A stretch of DNA of 64,000 nucleotides from Desulfosporosinus acididurans (GTDB taxonomy: Bacteria; Bacillota; Desulfitobacteriia; Desulfitobacteriales; Desulfitobacteriaceae): contig NZ_LDZY01000002.1 in NCBI RefSeq assembly GCF_001029285.1, positions 248,001 to 312,000 on the forward strand. Reading direction: 5' to 3'. Within the stretch, counting starts at the first letter, position 1, and each line of letters opens with the position of its first letter. Under the pieces are notes generated by a model. The model saw nothing but the letters and a program-made list of their open reading frames with translations. It was not told where the DNA came from and searched no databases. Positions 35,983 to 48,424 of the stretch are shown here, in pieces. A program made the position numbers and the translations under genes.

Positions 35983-36264
35983 ATGAGCAGATCTGTAAAA
36001 AAAGGACCTTTCGTCGAAGCTCGTCTCCTCGCACGTGTTGACGCGATGAACGAATCCGGTGACAAGCGCGTTGTCAAGACATGGTCCAGACGCTCAACAA
36101 TATTTCCTCAAATGATTGGTTTTACTATTGCAGTTCATGATGGACGGAAACATGTTCCTATCTATATTACCGAAGATATGGTAGGGCATAAACTTGGCGA
36201 GTTCGCGCCGACTCGCACCTATAAGGGTCATGCTGGCAGTGAAAAGTCCAGCGGTCTACGATAA
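35983..36264 (+). CDS. rpsS: 30S ribosomal protein S19
   Basis: A 93-residue head protein contacting S13 and the A-site finger. [15 protein letters not shown] and the C-terminal [14 protein letters not shown] are the family signatures. GAAAGGAGG lies upstream. Confidence 0.97.
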   Translation: MSRSVKKGPFVEARLLARVDAMNESGDKRVVKTWSRRSTIFPQMIGFTIAVHDGRKHVPIYITEDMVGHKLGEFAPTRTYKGHAGSEKSSGLR

Positions 36265-36286
36265 ATCGAGAGGAGGCTAAAGACAC

Positions 36287-36628
36287 ATGCAAGCAAAAGC
36301 AGTGGCAAAATATGTACGTATCTCTCCTCGTAAGGTGCGCCAAGTTGTAAATTTGATCCGCGGCAAAAAGGTTAGTGATGCGTTCGCCATTCTTCAATTT
36401 ACTGCTAAGGGATCAAGTGCTGATGTAACAAAGGTTCTCAAATCAGCAGTTGCAAATGCAGAGCATAATTATGACATGGATACGGATGAACTTATAATCA
36501 CTCAAATTTGTGTGGACGAAGGACCGACTTTAAAACGCATTAAGCCAAGAGCTATGGGACGTGCTGACCAAATCCGCAAACGGACAAGTCACATTACCGT
36601 TGTTGTCGGCGAGAAGAAGGAGGACTAA
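36287..36628 (+). CDS. rplV: 50S ribosomal protein L22
   Basis: A 113-residue tunnel protein. [17 protein letters not shown] is the N-terminal block, and the beta-hairpin loop with [18 protein letters not shown] reaches the macrolide-binding tunnel wall. GAGGAGG precedes the ATG. rpsC follows after four bases. Confidence 0.96.
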   Translation: MQAKAVAKYVRISPRKVRQVVNLIRGKKVSDAFAILQFTAKGSSADVTKVLKSAVANAEHNYDMDTDELIITQICVDEGPTLKRIKPRAMGRADQIRKRTSHITVVVGEKKED

Positions 36629-36632
36629 AACT

Positions 36633-37295
36633 GTGGGTCAAAAGGTTAATCCCAAAGGCCTCCGCATCGGGATAATCCGTGATTGGGAAAGCCGATGGTA
36701 TGCAGATAAAAACTACGTAGAACTTCTTCACGAAGACTTAAAAATTCGTGAATTCGTTAAAAATAAGCTTAAACAAGCTGGCTGTCCCAAAGTTGAGATT
36801 GAACGTGCGGCAAGCCGTATTAAGATATCAGTTTATGCTGCTAAACCGGGGATTGTCATCGGTCGCGGCGGTGCAGAAGTCGAAAATTTAAGGAAGCAGC
36901 TCGAAGCCATGACTGGCAAGCAAGTTGCAGTTAACATCGTTGAAATTAAAAAGCCTGAGTTGGATTCGCAATTAGTTGCCGAAAATATCGCCCAACAACT
37001 GGAAAAACGCGTATCCTTCCGTCGTGCCATGAAACAAACGGTCGGCAGGACCATGCGTCAAGGTTCATTGGGAATTAAAATTCAATGCAGCGGCCGTCTG
37101 GCTGGAGCCGAAATTGCCCGAACAGAATGGTATCATGAAGGTAAAGTGCCCCTTCATACCTTACGTGCTGATATTGACTACGGTTTTGCCGAAGCTAATA
37201 CTACGTACGGTAAAATTGGTATCAAAGTTTGGATTTATAAAGGTGAGGTTCTTCCAGCGAAGAAGGTCGTCGCTCAGGTGGAAGGAGGAAACTAA
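36633..37295 (+). CDS. rpsC: 30S ribosomal protein S3
   Basis: A 220-residue protein of the mRNA entry channel. The N-terminal [13 protein letters not shown] block is followed by a KH domain ([15 protein letters not shown]) and the C-terminal [19 protein letters not shown]. The start is GTG at 36633 behind AAGAAGGAGG, which lies in the end of rplV; the longer frame from 36561 is a read-back into that gene. Confidence 0.96.
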   Translation: MGQKVNPKGLRIGIIRDWESRWYADKNYVELLHEDLKIREFVKNKLKQAGCPKVEIERAASRIKISVYAAKPGIVIGRGGAEVENLRKQLEAMTGKQVAVNIVEIKKPELDSQLVAENIAQQLEKRVSFRRAMKQTVGRTMRQGSLGIKIQCSGRLAGAEIARTEWYHEGKVPLHTLRADIDYGFAEANTTYGKIGIKVWIYKGEVLPAKKVVAQVEGGN

Positions 37296-37733
37296 ATGTT
37301 AGTCCCAACCAGAGTGAAACATAGAAAACAGCATCGTGGTCGCTTGACTGGTAAGGCAACTCGAGGTACCACGATTACTTTTGGTCAATACGGTCTCGTA
37401 GCCCTGGAAAGCGGCTGGATTACTAATCGTCAGATTGAAGCCGCACGTATTGCTATGACTCGATATATTAAACGGGGCGGTCAAGTATGGATAAAGATTT
37501 TCCCAGATAAGCCAATTACGGCTAAACCGGCTGAAACTCGTATGGGCAGTGGTAAAGGTTCCCCGGAATATTGGGTAGCCGTTGTCAAACCAGGTCGTGT
37601 CATGTTTGAACTCGATGGTGTTGCTGAGGAAGTCGCTCGCGAAGCTCTTCGTTTAGCAATGCACAAACTCCCGATCAAATGTAAGATCGCTTCCCGTGCA
37701 GATTTACTAGGAGGTGACGCAAATGAAAACTAA
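37296..37733 (+). CDS. rplP: 50S ribosomal protein L16
   Basis: A 145-residue protein that orients A-site tRNA. It has the [14 protein letters not shown] start and the [18 protein letters not shown] motif. The ATG at 37296 follows the rpsC TAA directly; GAAGGAGGAAAC lies upstream. It overlaps rpmC by 11 bases. Confidence 0.97.
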   Translation: MLVPTRVKHRKQHRGRLTGKATRGTTITFGQYGLVALESGWITNRQIEAARIAMTRYIKRGGQVWIKIFPDKPITAKPAETRMGSGKGSPEYWVAVVKPGRVMFELDGVAEEVAREALRLAMHKLPIKCKIASRADLLGGDANEN

Positions 37734-37926
37734 GGATATCCGTGATCTGACAGATGATGAAGTCGTTAAGCAGATTGATGATTACAAAACCGAACTGTTT
37801 AATTTGCGTTTCCAGTTGGCAACGGGACAACTTGATAACCCGATGCGAATCCGTGAAATCCGCAAAGGAATTGCTCGTGGCAAGACGATTTTGCGCGAAC
37901 GTGAATTAAAGATTGAACGTTCTTAA
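37723..37926 (+). CDS. rpmC: 50S ribosomal protein L29
   Basis: A 67-residue two-helix protein near the tunnel exit. [17 protein letters not shown] is the conserved turn. The ATG at 37723 follows AGGAGGTGACGCA; the longer frame from 37714 begins inside that region. Confidence 0.96.
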   Translation: MKTKDIRDLTDDEVVKQIDDYKTELFNLRFQLATGQLDNPMRIREIRKGIARGKTILRERELKIERS

Positions 37927-37949
37927 GTTGAGAAAGGAGGCTTTTTAGC

Positions 37950-38210
37950 GTGGAAAGAGCCCAGCGTAAAGTTCGGATTGGCAAAGTAGTCAGTGACAAG
38001 ATGGATAAAACTATTGTTGTCTCTGTAGAAATTACTGAAAGCCACCCTCTATATAAAAAGACATTTACTCGCACAAAGAAATTTAAAGCTCATGACGAGA
38101 ATAATGAAGCTCATATCGGTGACACTGTTACAATCATGGAAACTCGCCGTTTAAGCAAGGATAAATGCTGGCGCATGGTTAAAGTTCTGGAAAGGGCTAT
38201 TGCGCTCTAA
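37950..38210 (+). CDS. rpsQ: 30S ribosomal protein S17
   Basis: An 86-residue OB-fold protein that binds 16S rRNA early in assembly. [18 protein letters not shown] and the C-terminal [16 protein letters not shown] block identify it. The start is GTG at 37950 with AAAGGAGG upstream. Confidence 0.96.
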   Translation: MERAQRKVRIGKVVSDKMDKTIVVSVEITESHPLYKKTFTRTKKFKAHDENNEAHIGDTVTIMETRRLSKDKCWRMVKVLERAIAL

Positions 38211-38246
38211 TCAATTGATATTTAGTTCGGAAGGGGGTCAAAGGGA

Positions 38247-38612
38247 ATGATCCAGGTACAAACCAGGCTTCGGGTTGGAGACAACTCTGGTGCAAAAGAA
38301 TTGATGTGTATTCGGGTGCTCGGGGGCTCAATGCGTCGGTATGCATCAATTGGAGATATTATTGTAGCTTCTGTTAAAGAGGCAACGCCAGGGGGCGTTG
38401 TTAAAAAAGGTGACGTCGTTAAGGCAGTTGTTGTCCGCACAAAGAAGGAAATTCGGCGTCCCGACGGTTCATATATCCGTTTCAGCGAGAATGCTGCCGT
38501 CATTATCAGAGATGACAAGAGTCCTCGTGGAACACGTATTTTTGGACCTGTTGCACGTGAACTGCGTGATAATTATATGAAAATTATTTCCCTGGCACCG
38601 GAAGTTATCTAA
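38247..38612 (+). CDS. rplN: 50S ribosomal protein L14
   Basis: A 121-residue protein at the subunit interface. [21 protein letters not shown] opens the protein with a leucine-rich variant; [20 protein letters not shown] is the conserved core. AAGGGGGTCAAAGG is upstream. Confidence 0.96.
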   Translation: MIQVQTRLRVGDNSGAKELMCIRVLGGSMRRYASIGDIIVASVKEATPGGVVKKGDVVKAVVVRTKKEIRRPDGSYIRFSENAAVIIRDDKSPRGTRIFGPVARELRDNYMKIISLAPEVI

Positions 38613-38640
38613 GACCCCATGACAGATGGAGGTGAAGAAA

Positions 38641-38994
38641 GTGACTGCTACTAAGCATAAAGTACAACCTAATAAACTACACGTTAAAAAAGGCGACTAT
38701 GTCATGGTCATCAGCGGTAAAGATGCCGGTAAAAAAGGTAAAGTAATCGAAGTATTCCCGAAAAAGGGCCGCGTTGTCGTTGAAAAGACTAATATTGTTA
38801 AACGTCATACAAAACCCTCTCAAGCGATGCCTCAAGGCGGCATTATTTCCAAGGAAGCTCCGATGGCCAGTTCCAACGTTATGCTATATTGCCAAGAGTG
38901 TAATTCCGTGACTCGTGTAAGTTTCAAGTTGACGGATAACGGAAAAGTTCGCGTCTGCAAGCATTGCGGAGTGAATCTTCCAGATAAACACTAA
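38641..38994 (+). CDS. rplX: 50S ribosomal protein L24 with C-terminal cysteine pairs
   Basis: A 117-residue protein that starts 50S assembly. The KOW domain ([20 protein letters not shown]) is followed by a C-terminal region with four cysteines in two pairs (YCQECN and VCKHCG), which looks like a zinc ribbon. Many L24 proteins lack these cysteines. The GTG at 38641 follows GGAGGTGAAG; the frame from an ATG at 38626 overlaps that site. Confidence 0.94.
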   Translation: MTATKHKVQPNKLHVKKGDYVMVISGKDAGKKGKVIEVFPKKGRVVVEKTNIVKRHTKPSQAMPQGGIISKEAPMASSNVMLYCQECNSVTRVSFKLTDNGKVRVCKHCGVNLPDKH

Positions 38995-39014
38995 TCGCGA
39001 AAGGAGGGACCCCA

Positions 39015-39554
39015 GTGGCTCGTCTAAAAGACAGATACATTAGTGAAATTGCTCCTGCGCTGCAGCAGAAGTTTGCTTATAAAAATGTTATGCAAATCCC
39101 TAAACTTGAAAAGATTGTGGTCAACATGGGTGTGGGAGAAGCTGTTCAAAACTCCAAAGCGATTGATTCTGCTGTAGGAGATCTGATGATTATTACAGGG
39201 CAAAAACCTATTGTGACCAGAGCAAAAAAATCGATTGCAGCTTTTAAACTTCGTGAAGGTATGCCTATCGGATGCAAGGTAACTCTTCGCGGTGAAAGAA
39301 TGTATGAATTTATGGATCGCCTTTTAAGTGTGGCATTACCCCGCGTTCGTGACTTCCATGGAATTTCAGGTAAGGCGTTTGACGGACGAGGAAACTACAC
39401 TTTAGGGATCAAGGAGCAATTGATTTTCCCAGAAATTGAGTATGACAAGATCGATAAGCTCCGTGGTATGGATGTAGTTTTCGTAACGACGGCAAAGACC
39501 GACGAAGAAGCGCGAGAGTTGCTTCGCGGATTCGGAATGCCGTATCGTGATTAA
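39015..39554 (+). CDS. rplE: 50S ribosomal protein L5
   Basis: A 179-residue 5S rRNA-binding protein. [17 protein letters not shown]-like and [21 protein letters not shown] blocks are present, and the sequence ends with the usual [11 protein letters not shown]. Start is GTG behind AAAGGAGGG. Confidence 0.97.
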   Translation: MARLKDRYISEIAPALQQKFAYKNVMQIPKLEKIVVNMGVGEAVQNSKAIDSAVGDLMIITGQKPIVTRAKKSIAAFKLREGMPIGCKVTLRGERMYEFMDRLLSVALPRVRDFHGISGKAFDGRGNYTLGIKEQLIFPEIEYDKIDKLRGMDVVFVTTAKTDEEARELLRGFGMPYRD

Positions 39555-39574
39555 AGAAAGGGAGGTTCAAGAGC

Positions 39575-39760
39575 GTGGCTAAAACATCGATGGTTGTCCG
39601 CCAAAATCGCGGGCAAAAGTTCGCCGTACGTTCGCATAACCGTTGTAAGCTTTGTGGACGTCCCCATGCTTATATTCGGAAGTTTGGTATATGCCGGGTT
39701 TGCTTCCGGGAGTTGGCTCACAAAGGTGAACTTCCCGGGGTCACGAAGGCCAGTTGGTAA
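39575..39760 (+). CDS. rpsN: 30S ribosomal protein S14, zinc-binding (type Z)
   Basis: A 61-residue short S14. The two CxxC pairs (CKLC and CRVC) form the zinc site that distinguishes this type. The start is GTG with GAAAGGGAGG upstream. No zinc-independent duplicate is in the window. Confidence 0.96.
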   Translation: MAKTSMVVRQNRGQKFAVRSHNRCKLCGRPHAYIRKFGICRVCFRELAHKGELPGVTKASW

Positions 39761-39789
39761 TACTATTGTAAGGAAGGGGGACGACTGAA

Positions 39790-40188
39790 GTGTCAATGTC
39801 AGATCCGATTGCAGATTTTCTAACACGTATCCGCAACGCTGGGATGGTTTATCACGACAAAGTTGAGGTACCATCATCTCGGATTAAACGAGAACTTGCG
39901 GAGTTGCTTAAAGCCGAAGGCTACATTAAAGACGTTGAGTACATTGCGGACGATAAACAAGGTGTTATCCGGATGTATTTGAAATATGGTCCCAATCGTG
40001 AACGCGTTATCACTGGACTTAAGCGAATAAGCCGTCCAGGATTGCGTGTCTATGCGAAAAAGGATGAAATTCCCAAAGTTCTCGGAGGCCTCGGAGTTGC
40101 CATTATTTCAACTTCAAAGGGGATTATGACGGATAGAAAAGCCCGTAAAGAGGGTCTTGGAGGAGAAGTAATCTCCTATATTTGGTAA
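39790..40188 (+). CDS. rpsH: 30S ribosomal protein S8
   Basis: A 132-residue central-domain organiser, also a translational repressor in enteric bacteria. [15 protein letters not shown] opens it; the C-terminal [21 protein letters not shown] is characteristic. I chose GTG at 39790 behind AAGGGGG, although an ATG six bases on is possible. Confidence 0.95.
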   Translation: MSMSDPIADFLTRIRNAGMVYHDKVEVPSSRIKRELAELLKAEGYIKDVEYIADDKQGVIRMYLKYGPNRERVITGLKRISRPGLRVYAKKDEIPKVLGGLGVAIISTSKGIMTDRKARKEGLGGEVISYIW

Positions 40189-40212
40189 TTATCGCAATGG
40201 GAGGTGCAGTGA

Positions 40213-40770
40213 ATGTCCAGAATTGGTAAGCGTCCCATTGGAATCCCCAATGGCGTCGACATCAAAATAGAGGATAACTTGGTCACTGTAAAGGGTCCTA
40301 AAGGCACCCTGAGCAGACAAATTCATTCGTTAATGACGGTCACAGTAGAAAATTCACAGGTCACTGTCACTCGAGCCGATGATGAACCTTTGAGCCGATC
40401 CTTACATGGGTTGTCTCGCACTTTGATTGCCAATATGGTAGAAGGTGTGACAAACGGGTTCACTAAAGGACTTGATATGGTTGGTGTTGGCTACCGTGCA
40501 GCCAAGCAAGGCAACAAGCTTGTTTTAACGGTCGGTAAATCCCACCCTGTTGAATTAGTACCTTTTGAAGGTATTGATTTCGAAGTTCCAGCTCCCAATA
40601 AGATCCTGATTAAAGGAATGGATAAGGAGCTTGTCGGCGCGTTTGCGGCTGTTGTCCGCTCAGAACGACTGCCTGAGCCCTATAAAGGCAAAGGAATTAA
40701 GTATGAAACTGAAGTTGTTCGTCGTAAAGTTGGTAAGACCGGCGGTAAAAAGGGCGGCGCTAAGAAATAA
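40213..40770 (+). CDS. rplF: 50S ribosomal protein L6
   Basis: A 185-residue protein near the factor-binding site. [14 protein letters not shown] and the C-terminal [19 protein letters not shown] are hallmarks; it ends in a lysine/glycine tail. GGGAGGTG precedes the ATG. Confidence 0.96.
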   Translation: MSRIGKRPIGIPNGVDIKIEDNLVTVKGPKGTLSRQIHSLMTVTVENSQVTVTRADDEPLSRSLHGLSRTLIANMVEGVTNGFTKGLDMVGVGYRAAKQGNKLVLTVGKSHPVELVPFEGIDFEVPAPNKILIKGMDKELVGAFAAVVRSERLPEPYKGKGIKYETEVVRRKVGKTGGKKGGAKK

Positions 40771-40823
40771 TCCAAAATAGCAAGGGCCAAATCTCTTGCA
40801 GTTCTGAAAGGAGTGTATACCCT

Positions 40824-41192
40824 TTGATTAAGCGCATTGATCGAAAGGCTCTTCGCATTAAAAAGCATAAGAGTATCCGCAAAACTATAACCGGCGTCGC
40901 AGATCGTCCGCGGTTGGCTGTATTTCGGAGTTTGAATCATATCTATGCACAAGTGATCAATGATGAGCTTGGCGTGACAATGACAGCTGCTTCTTCTCTT
41001 GATCCGGAATTTAAAGCAGCTAACTTGTCTGGCGGAAATAATGCCGGAGCTCAAAAAGTCGGCGAATTGATTGCCAAAAAGGCTCTCGAAAAAGGGATTA
41101 CGCAGGTTGTTTTCGATCGTGGAGGAAATCTCTATCATGGTCGAATCGCTGCGTTAGCAGAATCAGCACGTGAAGCTGGGCTCAGCTTTTAA
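40824..41192 (+). CDS. rplR: 50S ribosomal protein L18
   Basis: A 122-residue protein binding 5S r[19 protein letters not shown] and [17 protein letters not shown] are conserved. The start is a TTG at 40824 with AAAGGAGTG upstream, one of several non-ATG starts in this cluster. Confidence 0.95.
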   Translation: MIKRIDRKALRIKKHKSIRKTITGVADRPRLAVFRSLNHIYAQVINDELGVTMTAASSLDPEFKAANLSGGNNAGAQKVGELIAKKALEKGITQVVFDRGGNLYHGRIAALAESAREAGLSF

Positions 41193-41219
41193 GCTAGAGT
41201 AAAGGAGGGAAAAATCAAA

Positions 41220-41720
41220 TTGGCTAAATTCGAAGCAAACAAGTCGGAGTTGAATGAAAGGGTTGTTCATATAGCTCGAGTTGCTAAAGTAGTAAAGGGC
41301 GGACGCCGTTTTAGTTTCAGTGCCCTCGTTGTTGTCGGCGATGGTCATGGACGTGTAGGAGCTGGATTAGGCAAAGCTGGCGAAGTTCCTGAGGCTATCC
41401 GCAAGGGAGTCGAAGATGCGAAGAAGAACCTTCTTTCCATCCCTATGCATGGATCGACCATTACGCATCCTATTTTAGGAATATTTGGCGCAGGACAAGT
41501 TTTGTTAAAGCCAGCTTCCAAAGGAACTGGTGTTATTGCTGGAGGCGCAGTTCGTGCGGTTCTTGAAGCTGCAGGCGTGCATGATATCTTAGCAAAGTCT
41601 TTGGGTTCGGCAAACGCGCATAATATGGTCAATGCGACAATGGCTGCGTTAAAATCTCTTAAGCGTCCAGATGAGATTGCCAAACTCCGAGGTAAAAACG
41701 TAGAAGAAATTCTAGGTTAA
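41220..41720 (+). CDS. rpsE: 30S ribosomal protein S5
   Basis: A 166-residue protein of the mRNA entry site and a classical spectinomycin-contact protein. [21 protein letters not shown] is the dsRNA-binding-like part, and [19 protein letters not shown] the C-terminal fold. The start is TTG at 41220 with AAAGGAGG upstream. Confidence 0.96.
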   Translation: MAKFEANKSELNERVVHIARVAKVVKGGRRFSFSALVVVGDGHGRVGAGLGKAGEVPEAIRKGVEDAKKNLLSIPMHGSTITHPILGIFGAGQVLLKPASKGTGVIAGGAVRAVLEAAGVHDILAKSLGSANAHNMVNATMAALKSLKRPDEIAKLRGKNVEEILG

Positions 41721-41732
41721 GGAGGGTTGGTC

Positions 41733-41912
41733 ATGAAAATTAAAGTGACGCTGACGAAGAGTCCGATTGGTTATTCAAAGGCGCAGCATAAAGTTTTGCA
41801 AGCACTTGGACTGGGGAAAGTTGGCTCAAGTGCTGTTCATGAAGACTCCCCAAGCATTTTAGGGATGATTCATAAATGTATGCATTTAGTAACAGTCGAA
41901 CAAGTTCAATAG
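41733..41912 (+). CDS. rpmD: 50S ribosomal protein L30
   Basis: A 59-residue small protein. [19 protein letters not shown] and [16 protein letters not shown] are the family core. The ATG at 41733 is preceded by AAGGAGGG. Confidence 0.95.
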   Translation: MKIKVTLTKSPIGYSKAQHKVLQALGLGKVGSSAVHEDSPSILGMIHKCMHLVTVEQVQ

Positions 41913-41930
41913 AAGGAGGTGTGGTCGAGT

Positions 41931-42371
41931 ATGAAACTGCATGATCTTAAACCTGCTGAAGGATCGACTCATGCCCCGAAACGTCTTGGGCGTGGAATTG
42001 GATCAGGTAACGGCAAAACGGCCGGCAAAGGGCATAAAGGACAAAATGCCCGTGCAGGCGGAGGTGTCCGTCCCGGTTTTGAAGGCGGACAAAATCCACT
42101 TTATCGCAGAATGCCGAAACGTGGCTTTAAAAATATTTTCAGAAAAGAAATTGTTGCTCTGAATGTTCGTGATTTAGAACGTTTTGAAAACGGAACGGTA
42201 ATCACCCTTGAGATCCTCTTGGAGAGCGGTCTCATTAAGGCTGTTAAAGATGGTGTCAAGATTTTAGCAACGGGGGAATTAACCAAAGCTCTGACCGTCA
42301 AGATTGACAAAGTCAGCCCTGCCGCGGCGGAAAAGATAGTTGCAGCTGGTGGCAAAGTAGAGGTGGAGTAG
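41931..42371 (+). CDS. rplO: 50S ribosomal protein L15
   Basis: A 146-residue protein threading into 23S r[23 protein letters not shown] and [22 protein letters not shown] are diagnostic. The ATG at 41931 follows GAAGGAGGTG; a GTG-started longer frame is rejected. secY starts two bases after it. Confidence 0.96.
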   Translation: MKLHDLKPAEGSTHAPKRLGRGIGSGNGKTAGKGHKGQNARAGGGVRPGFEGGQNPLYRRMPKRGFKNIFRKEIVALNVRDLERFENGTVITLEILLESGLIKAVKDGVKILATGELTKALTVKIDKVSPAAAEKIVAAGGKVEVE

Positions 42372-42372
42372 A

Positions 42373-44314
<1,942 letters not shown>

Positions 44315-44320
44315 TTAACC

Positions 44321-45067
44321 ATGATTGAGCTTAAAAATGCCAGCCAGTTTAAGCGGATGCGTAAAGCAGGGAAAATTGTGGCCGATGCTCTCGCATTAAT
44401 GCGTGAGGTCGCAAGGCCTGGGATTACGACTCTTGAATTGGATCGCAGGGCAGAGGAATATATTCGTGCTCAAGGTGCAATCCCTGCATTTAAAGGTTAC
44501 AATGGATTTCCGGCGACACTCTGTACATCGGTTAATGAACAGGTTGTTCATGGAATCCCAAGTTTAAGGAGTTTAGAATCTGGAGATATTATCAGTATTG
44601 ATTGTGGAGCGGTCATTGATGGATATTTCGGAGATGCTGCTCTAACTCTGCCAATCGGCGATGTTGATGAAAATCTCATAAAACTCTTAAAGGTAACTGA
44701 AGAATCACTAATGTTCGGTATTGCTCAGGCGAAAGTTGGAAATCGACTTTATGATATATCACATGCAGTTCAAAAGCATGTAGAAGACAATGGCTTTTCG
44801 ATTGTACGTGATTATGTCGGGCACGGAATTGGCCGAGCCATGCACGAGGATCCGCAGATCCCTAATTTTGGCAAGCCTGGCCGGGGGCCACGACTCGAGG
44901 TTGGTATGGCCTTGGCTATTGAGCCCATGGTAAACATGGGGACGTATGAAGTGCTGACGCTGAAGGATCACTGGACTGTGGTCACGAAGGATAAGAAGCC
45001 GTCGGCTCATTTCGAGCACACAGTCGCAATTACGGAAAATGGCTTGGAAATTCTGACTCGAAGTTAG
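44321..45067 (+). CDS. map: Methionine aminopeptidase
   Basis: A 248-residue type I enzyme removing N-terminal methionine. The metal ligands are visible: the two aspartates of SIDCGAVIDGYFGDAA, His in GHGIGRAMHE, and glutamates in AIEPMV and the late HFEHTVAITENG. It starts six bases after adk. The adk-map-infA order is typical. Confidence 0.95.
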   Translation: MIELKNASQFKRMRKAGKIVADALALMREVARPGITTLELDRRAEEYIRAQGAIPAFKGYNGFPATLCTSVNEQVVHGIPSLRSLESGDIISIDCGAVIDGYFGDAALTLPIGDVDENLIKLLKVTEESLMFGIAQAKVGNRLYDISHAVQKHVEDNGFSIVRDYVGHGIGRAMHEDPQIPNFGKPGRGPRLEVGMALAIEPMVNMGTYEVLTLKDHWTVVTKDKKPSAHFEHTVAITENGLEILTRS

Positions 45068-45106
45068 GTCTATACCGTAGGATTGTCAGAGGAGGGGAAT
45101 TTAAGT

Positions 45107-45325
45107 ATGTCTAAAGAAGACGTTATTGAAGTAGAAGGTAAAGTATTAGAGCCATTGCCAAACGCGATGTTTTCCGTTGAATTGCCTAACGGACACAAAG
45201 TACTGGCCCATGTCTCTGGTAAAATACGCATGAATTTTATTAGGATTCTTCCCGGCGATCGGGTGACGGTGGAACTTTCTCCCTACGACCTGTCACGGGG
45301 CAGAATCACTTATAGGTTTAAGTAA
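45107..45325 (+). CDS. infA: Translation initiation factor IF-1
   Basis: A 72-residue OB-fold factor binding the 30S A site. [21 protein letters not shown] and the end [10 protein letters not shown] match the family. The ATG at 45107 has GAGGAGGGG upstream; an earlier in-frame ATG at 45083 is rejected because that site would lie within the gene. Confidence 0.95.
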   Translation: MSKEDVIEVEGKVLEPLPNAMFSVELPNGHKVLAHVSGKIRMNFIRILPGDRVTVELSPYDLSRGRITYRFK

Positions 45326-45343
45326 GTCAAGGGAGGGATTACG

Positions 45344-45457
45344 GTGAAAGTAAAGCCTTCTGTTAAAACCATCTGCGAAAAATGTAAAATCATTCGCAGA
45401 CATGGTAAGATCATGGTCATTTGCGAAAACCCGAAGCACAAACAACGCCAAGGGTAA
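45344..45457 (+). CDS. rpmJ: 50S ribosomal protein L36
   Basis: A 37-residue zinc ribbon protein, with a GTG start behind GGGAGGG. Three cysteines and a histidine (CEKC, CENPKH) form the zinc site, and the sequence [17 protein letters not shown] is textbook. It is too short for many gene callers but clearly real and in its usual position between infA and rpsM. Confidence 0.96.
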   Translation: MKVKPSVKTICEKCKIIRRHGKIMVICENPKHKQRQG

Positions 45458-45549
45458 ATAGTTTCGGTTGCGCGGCTGATTGGAGATTTTCTCTAATGCA
45501 CCGATTTTTATATGGTAAGAGCTGAAAACATTGGAGGTGTAAATTTTAG

Positions 45550-45921
45550 ATGGCACGTATCGCTGGGGTTGATTTACCGCGCGAGAAACGTATAGAAGTT
45601 GCCTTGACCTATATTTATGGCATTGGGCTTCCGACTTCACATAAGATTCTCGCCAAAACAGGTGTGAGTCCAGATGTCCGAGTGCGTGACTTGTCAGAAG
45701 ACGAAGTCGGCAAGCTTCGGGAAGTTATTGATAAAGAGTTCAAAATTGAAGGCGATTTGCGTCGCGAAGTTTCCCTCAATATCAAGCGTCTGATGGAAAT
45801 TGGTTGCTATCGTGGTTTGCGTCATCGTCGGGGACTTCCCGTGAGAGGACAACGCACGAAAACCAATGCTCGTACTCGTAAGGGTCCGGCTAAGACTGTC
45901 GGAGCAAAACGTAAGAAGTAA
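45550..45921 (+). CDS. rpsM: 30S ribosomal protein S13
   Basis: A 123-residue head protein contacting P-site tRNA and the 50S subunit. [20 protein letters not shown] begins it; [21 protein letters not shown] ends it. TTGGAGGTG lies upstream at a rather long spacing. Confidence 0.96.
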   Translation: MARIAGVDLPREKRIEVALTYIYGIGLPTSHKILAKTGVSPDVRVRDLSEDEVGKLREVIDKEFKIEGDLRREVSLNIKRLMEIGCYRGLRHRRGLPVRGQRTKTNARTRKGPAKTVGAKRKK

Positions 45922-45939
45922 TAAGGAGGGATAACCGAG

Positions 45940-46329
45940 ATGGCACGTAAAGTTGTCCGGACAAAGCGCCGGGAACGTAAGAATATTGAGAGTGGAATTG
46001 CCCATATCAAGTCCACCTTCAACAACACCATGGTGACCATTACGGATACCAGCGGGAACGCACTCTCCTGGTCAAGTGCAGGTTCCTTAGGGTTTAAAGG
46101 TTCACGTAAGAGCACACCATTTGCAGCACAAATGGCTGCAGAGACTTGTGCAAAGGTTGCAATGGAACATGGTTTGAAAGATGTTGAATGTTATGTAAAA
46201 GGTCCTGGAGCAGGACGTGAAGCTGCCATTCGTGCGCTGCAAGCTGCAGGCCTAGAAGTTAACTTAATTAAAGATGTGACACCGATTCCACATAATGGTT
46301 GTCGGCCACCAAAACGCAGAAGGGTATAG
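45940..46329 (+). CDS. rpsK: 30S ribosomal protein S11
   Basis: A 129-residue platform protein. [17 protein letters not shown] and the end [18 protein letters not shown] are conserved. AAGGAGGG precedes the ATG. Confidence 0.97.
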   Translation: MARKVVRTKRRERKNIESGIAHIKSTFNNTMVTITDTSGNALSWSSAGSLGFKGSRKSTPFAAQMAAETCAKVAMEHGLKDVECYVKGPGAGREAAIRALQAAGLEVNLIKDVTPIPHNGCRPPKRRRV

Positions 46330-46342
46330 GAGGTGTGTAATC

Positions 46343-46972
46343 ATGGCTAGATATACTGGACCAGTTTGTCGCTTATGTCGGCGTGAAGGTATGAAGTTAT
46401 TCCTTAAAGGAGAACGTTGCTATACTGGAAAATGTGCTATTGACCGTCGTGCTTACGCCCCCGGACAGCACGGTCAGGCTCGTGGCAAGAAACCTACTGA
46501 GTATGGTCTTCAGTTGCGTGAAAAACAAAAAGCCCGTCGTTTATATGGTGTCATGGAAAAACAATTCCAACACTATTTTGATGAGGCAGCTCGCCGCAAA
46601 GGAGTTACCGGTGAGAACTTATTAGTCTTGTTAGAACGACGCATGGATAATGTCGTATTCCACTTAGGTTTTGCTTCATCCCGTCCGGAAGCACGTCAAC
46701 TCGTCAGTCATGGTCACTTTACCGTAAATGGCAAACGAGTCGATATACCTTCCTATTCAGTACGTGTTGGTGAAGTTATTGCTGTTAAAGAAGGCAGTAA
46801 GAGCTCACCCAGAATGAAAGAACTTCTGGAAAACTTAGGCACACGTTCTGTTCCGGGATGGTTAAGCTTGGATGCAAATGCAGCTGCAGGAACCGTTGTT
46901 GCGCTTCCTACTCGTGAAGATATTCAACTTCCAATTCAAGAACACCTCATCGTGGAGAAATACTCCCGTTAA
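46343..46972 (+). CDS. rpsD: 30S ribosomal protein S4 (cysteine-containing form)
   Basis: A 209-residue primary 16S rRNA binder. The N-terminus has cysteines in CRLC and, further on, CYTGKC, the zinc-binding C+ form; as I recall, B. subtilis S4 lacks them. The S4 RNA-binding fold begins near [15 protein letters not shown]. The ATG at 46343 follows AGGAGGTG; the longer frame from 46295 runs through rpsK. Confidence 0.96.
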   Translation: MARYTGPVCRLCRREGMKLFLKGERCYTGKCAIDRRAYAPGQHGQARGKKPTEYGLQLREKQKARRLYGVMEKQFQHYFDEAARRKGVTGENLLVLLERRMDNVVFHLGFASSRPEARQLVSHGHFTVNGKRVDIPSYSVRVGEVIAVKEGSKSSPRMKELLENLGTRSVPGWLSLDANAAAGTVVALPTREDIQLPIQEHLIVEKYSR

Positions 46973-47041
46973 TGTTGACGTTCTGCCCTTTTGGGTCGGA
47001 TGGATTGTATATCAAGTTCTCGAGAAAGAAGGTGCATTCCG

Positions 47042-47989
47042 ATGTTAGAAATCGAGAAGCCCAGAATCGAGTGTGTCGAGCGTTCTGAAGATGACTCCTA
47101 TGCAAAATTTGTAGTTGAGCCTTTGGAAAGGGGTTACGGGATCACCTTAGGAAACTCACTAAGACGGATCCTGTTATCCTCTCTTGAAGGGTCAGCGGTT
47201 ACTTCAGTCAAAATTGAAGGGGTACTCCATGAGTTTTCCACGATTCCGGGTGTCTTAGAAGATGTTACTGACATCATTCTTAATTTAAAGTCCTTAGCCT
47301 TAAAAGGCTATACAGACGAACCCAGAGTCATTCGTTTAGAATCCCAGCATGAAGGGATTGTGACGGCGGGGGATATCATAACAGACCCAGATATTGAGAT
47401 TCTAAACCGTGACTTAAAAATTGCTACTTTAGATCATGATGGCCGATTATTTATGGAAATGACGGTAGAACGCGGACGTGGTTACGTTTCTGCTGACAGA
47501 AATAAAAAGCCTGATCAAGTTATAGGAGTTATTCCTATTGACTCAATCTTTGCTCCTATTTACAAGGTTAACTATACCGTAGAGGACACTCGGGTAGGGC
47601 AAACTACGGATTACGACAAGTTAACCCTTGAAGTATGGTCTAATGGCAGTATTTCTCCAGAAGAGGCTACAAGTTCGGCAGCAAAAATTTTGAGCGATCA
47701 TCTGCGCCTCTTTATGGGACTTACAGATAAACTTAATAATGTTGAAATCATGGTAGAAAAAGAAGAAGAAGCCAAAGATAAAATCCTCGAGATGACGATT
47801 GAGGAATTGGATCTATCTGTCCGTTCTTACAATTGCCTGAAACGTGCAGGAATTAACTCCGTTGAAGAGTTGACTCAAAAAACGGAGGAAGACATGATAA
47901 AAGTACGTAACCTTGGTCGTAAGTCTTTAGAAGAAGTGGAATTCAAGCTTAAAGACTTAGGTTTATCGTTCCGCCCGTCTGAGGACTAA
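47042..47989 (+). CDS. rpoA: DNA-directed RNA polymerase subunit alpha
   Basis: A 315-residue subunit. The N-terminal dimerisation domain ([20 protein letters not shown]) is followed by the C-terminal domain that binds UP elements and activators ([28 protein letters not shown]). The ATG at 47042 has GAAGGTG upstream; the frame extends to 46991 without homology. Confidence 0.97.
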   Translation: MLEIEKPRIECVERSEDDSYAKFVVEPLERGYGITLGNSLRRILLSSLEGSAVTSVKIEGVLHEFSTIPGVLEDVTDIILNLKSLALKGYTDEPRVIRLESQHEGIVTAGDIITDPDIEILNRDLKIATLDHDGRLFMEMTVERGRGYVSADRNKKPDQVIGVIPIDSIFAPIYKVNYTVEDTRVGQTTDYDKLTLEVWSNGSISPEEATSSAAKILSDHLRLFMGLTDKLNNVEIMVEKEEEAKDKILEMTIEELDLSVRSYNCLKRAGINSVEELTQKTEEDMIKVRNLGRKSLEEVEFKLKDLGLSFRPSED

Positions 47990-48013
47990 TTCGGTGCAAA
48001 AGGAGGGAATGTA

Positions 48014-48352
48014 ATGGCTTACCGCAAGTTGGGAAGAAACTCAGGTCATCGCGGAGCAATGTTGCGCAACATTGTCACTTCCCTATTACGACACGAACGT
48101 ATTGAAACGACCGAAGCACGCGCCAAGGAACTTAGTTCAATTGCTGAAAAGATGATTACGCTTGGAAAGCAAGGCGATCTGGCAGCACGTCGCTTAACGA
48201 TGTCTTATCTAATGGATGAGGATGTTGTTAAAAAATTATTTGATACCATTGCGCCAAAGTATGCTGACCGTCAGGGAGGCTATACTCGTATTATGAAACT
48301 CGGCATGCGCCGGGGAGATGCTGCGTCATTGGTTATCGTTGAACTCGTCTAG
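48014..48352 (+). CDS. rplQ: 50S ribosomal protein L17
   Basis: A 112-residue protein near the tunnel exit. [17 protein letters not shown] opens it and [19 protein letters not shown] is the C-terminal signature. AAAGGAGGG precedes the ATG. It is the last gene of the ribosomal block. Confidence 0.96.
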   Translation: MAYRKLGRNSGHRGAMLRNIVTSLLRHERIETTEARAKELSSIAEKMITLGKQGDLAARRLTMSYLMDEDVVKKLFDTIAPKYADRQGGYTRIMKLGMRRGDAASLVIVELV

Positions 48353-48364
48353 AAGCGAGTTGCT

Positions 48365-48402
48365 AAAGGCCGGGTTGCTTACAAGTTAAGCGCCCGGCCT
48401 TT
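48365..48402 (+). terminator. Terminator after rplQ
   Basis: AAAGGCCGGG pairs exactly with CCCGGCCTTT across an 18-base loop. Only TTTG follows, so termination may be partial, letting some transcription enter the ECF genes. Confidence 0.7.
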
Positions 48403-48424
48403 GCTAACTTTAGGGAGTGGTTTC

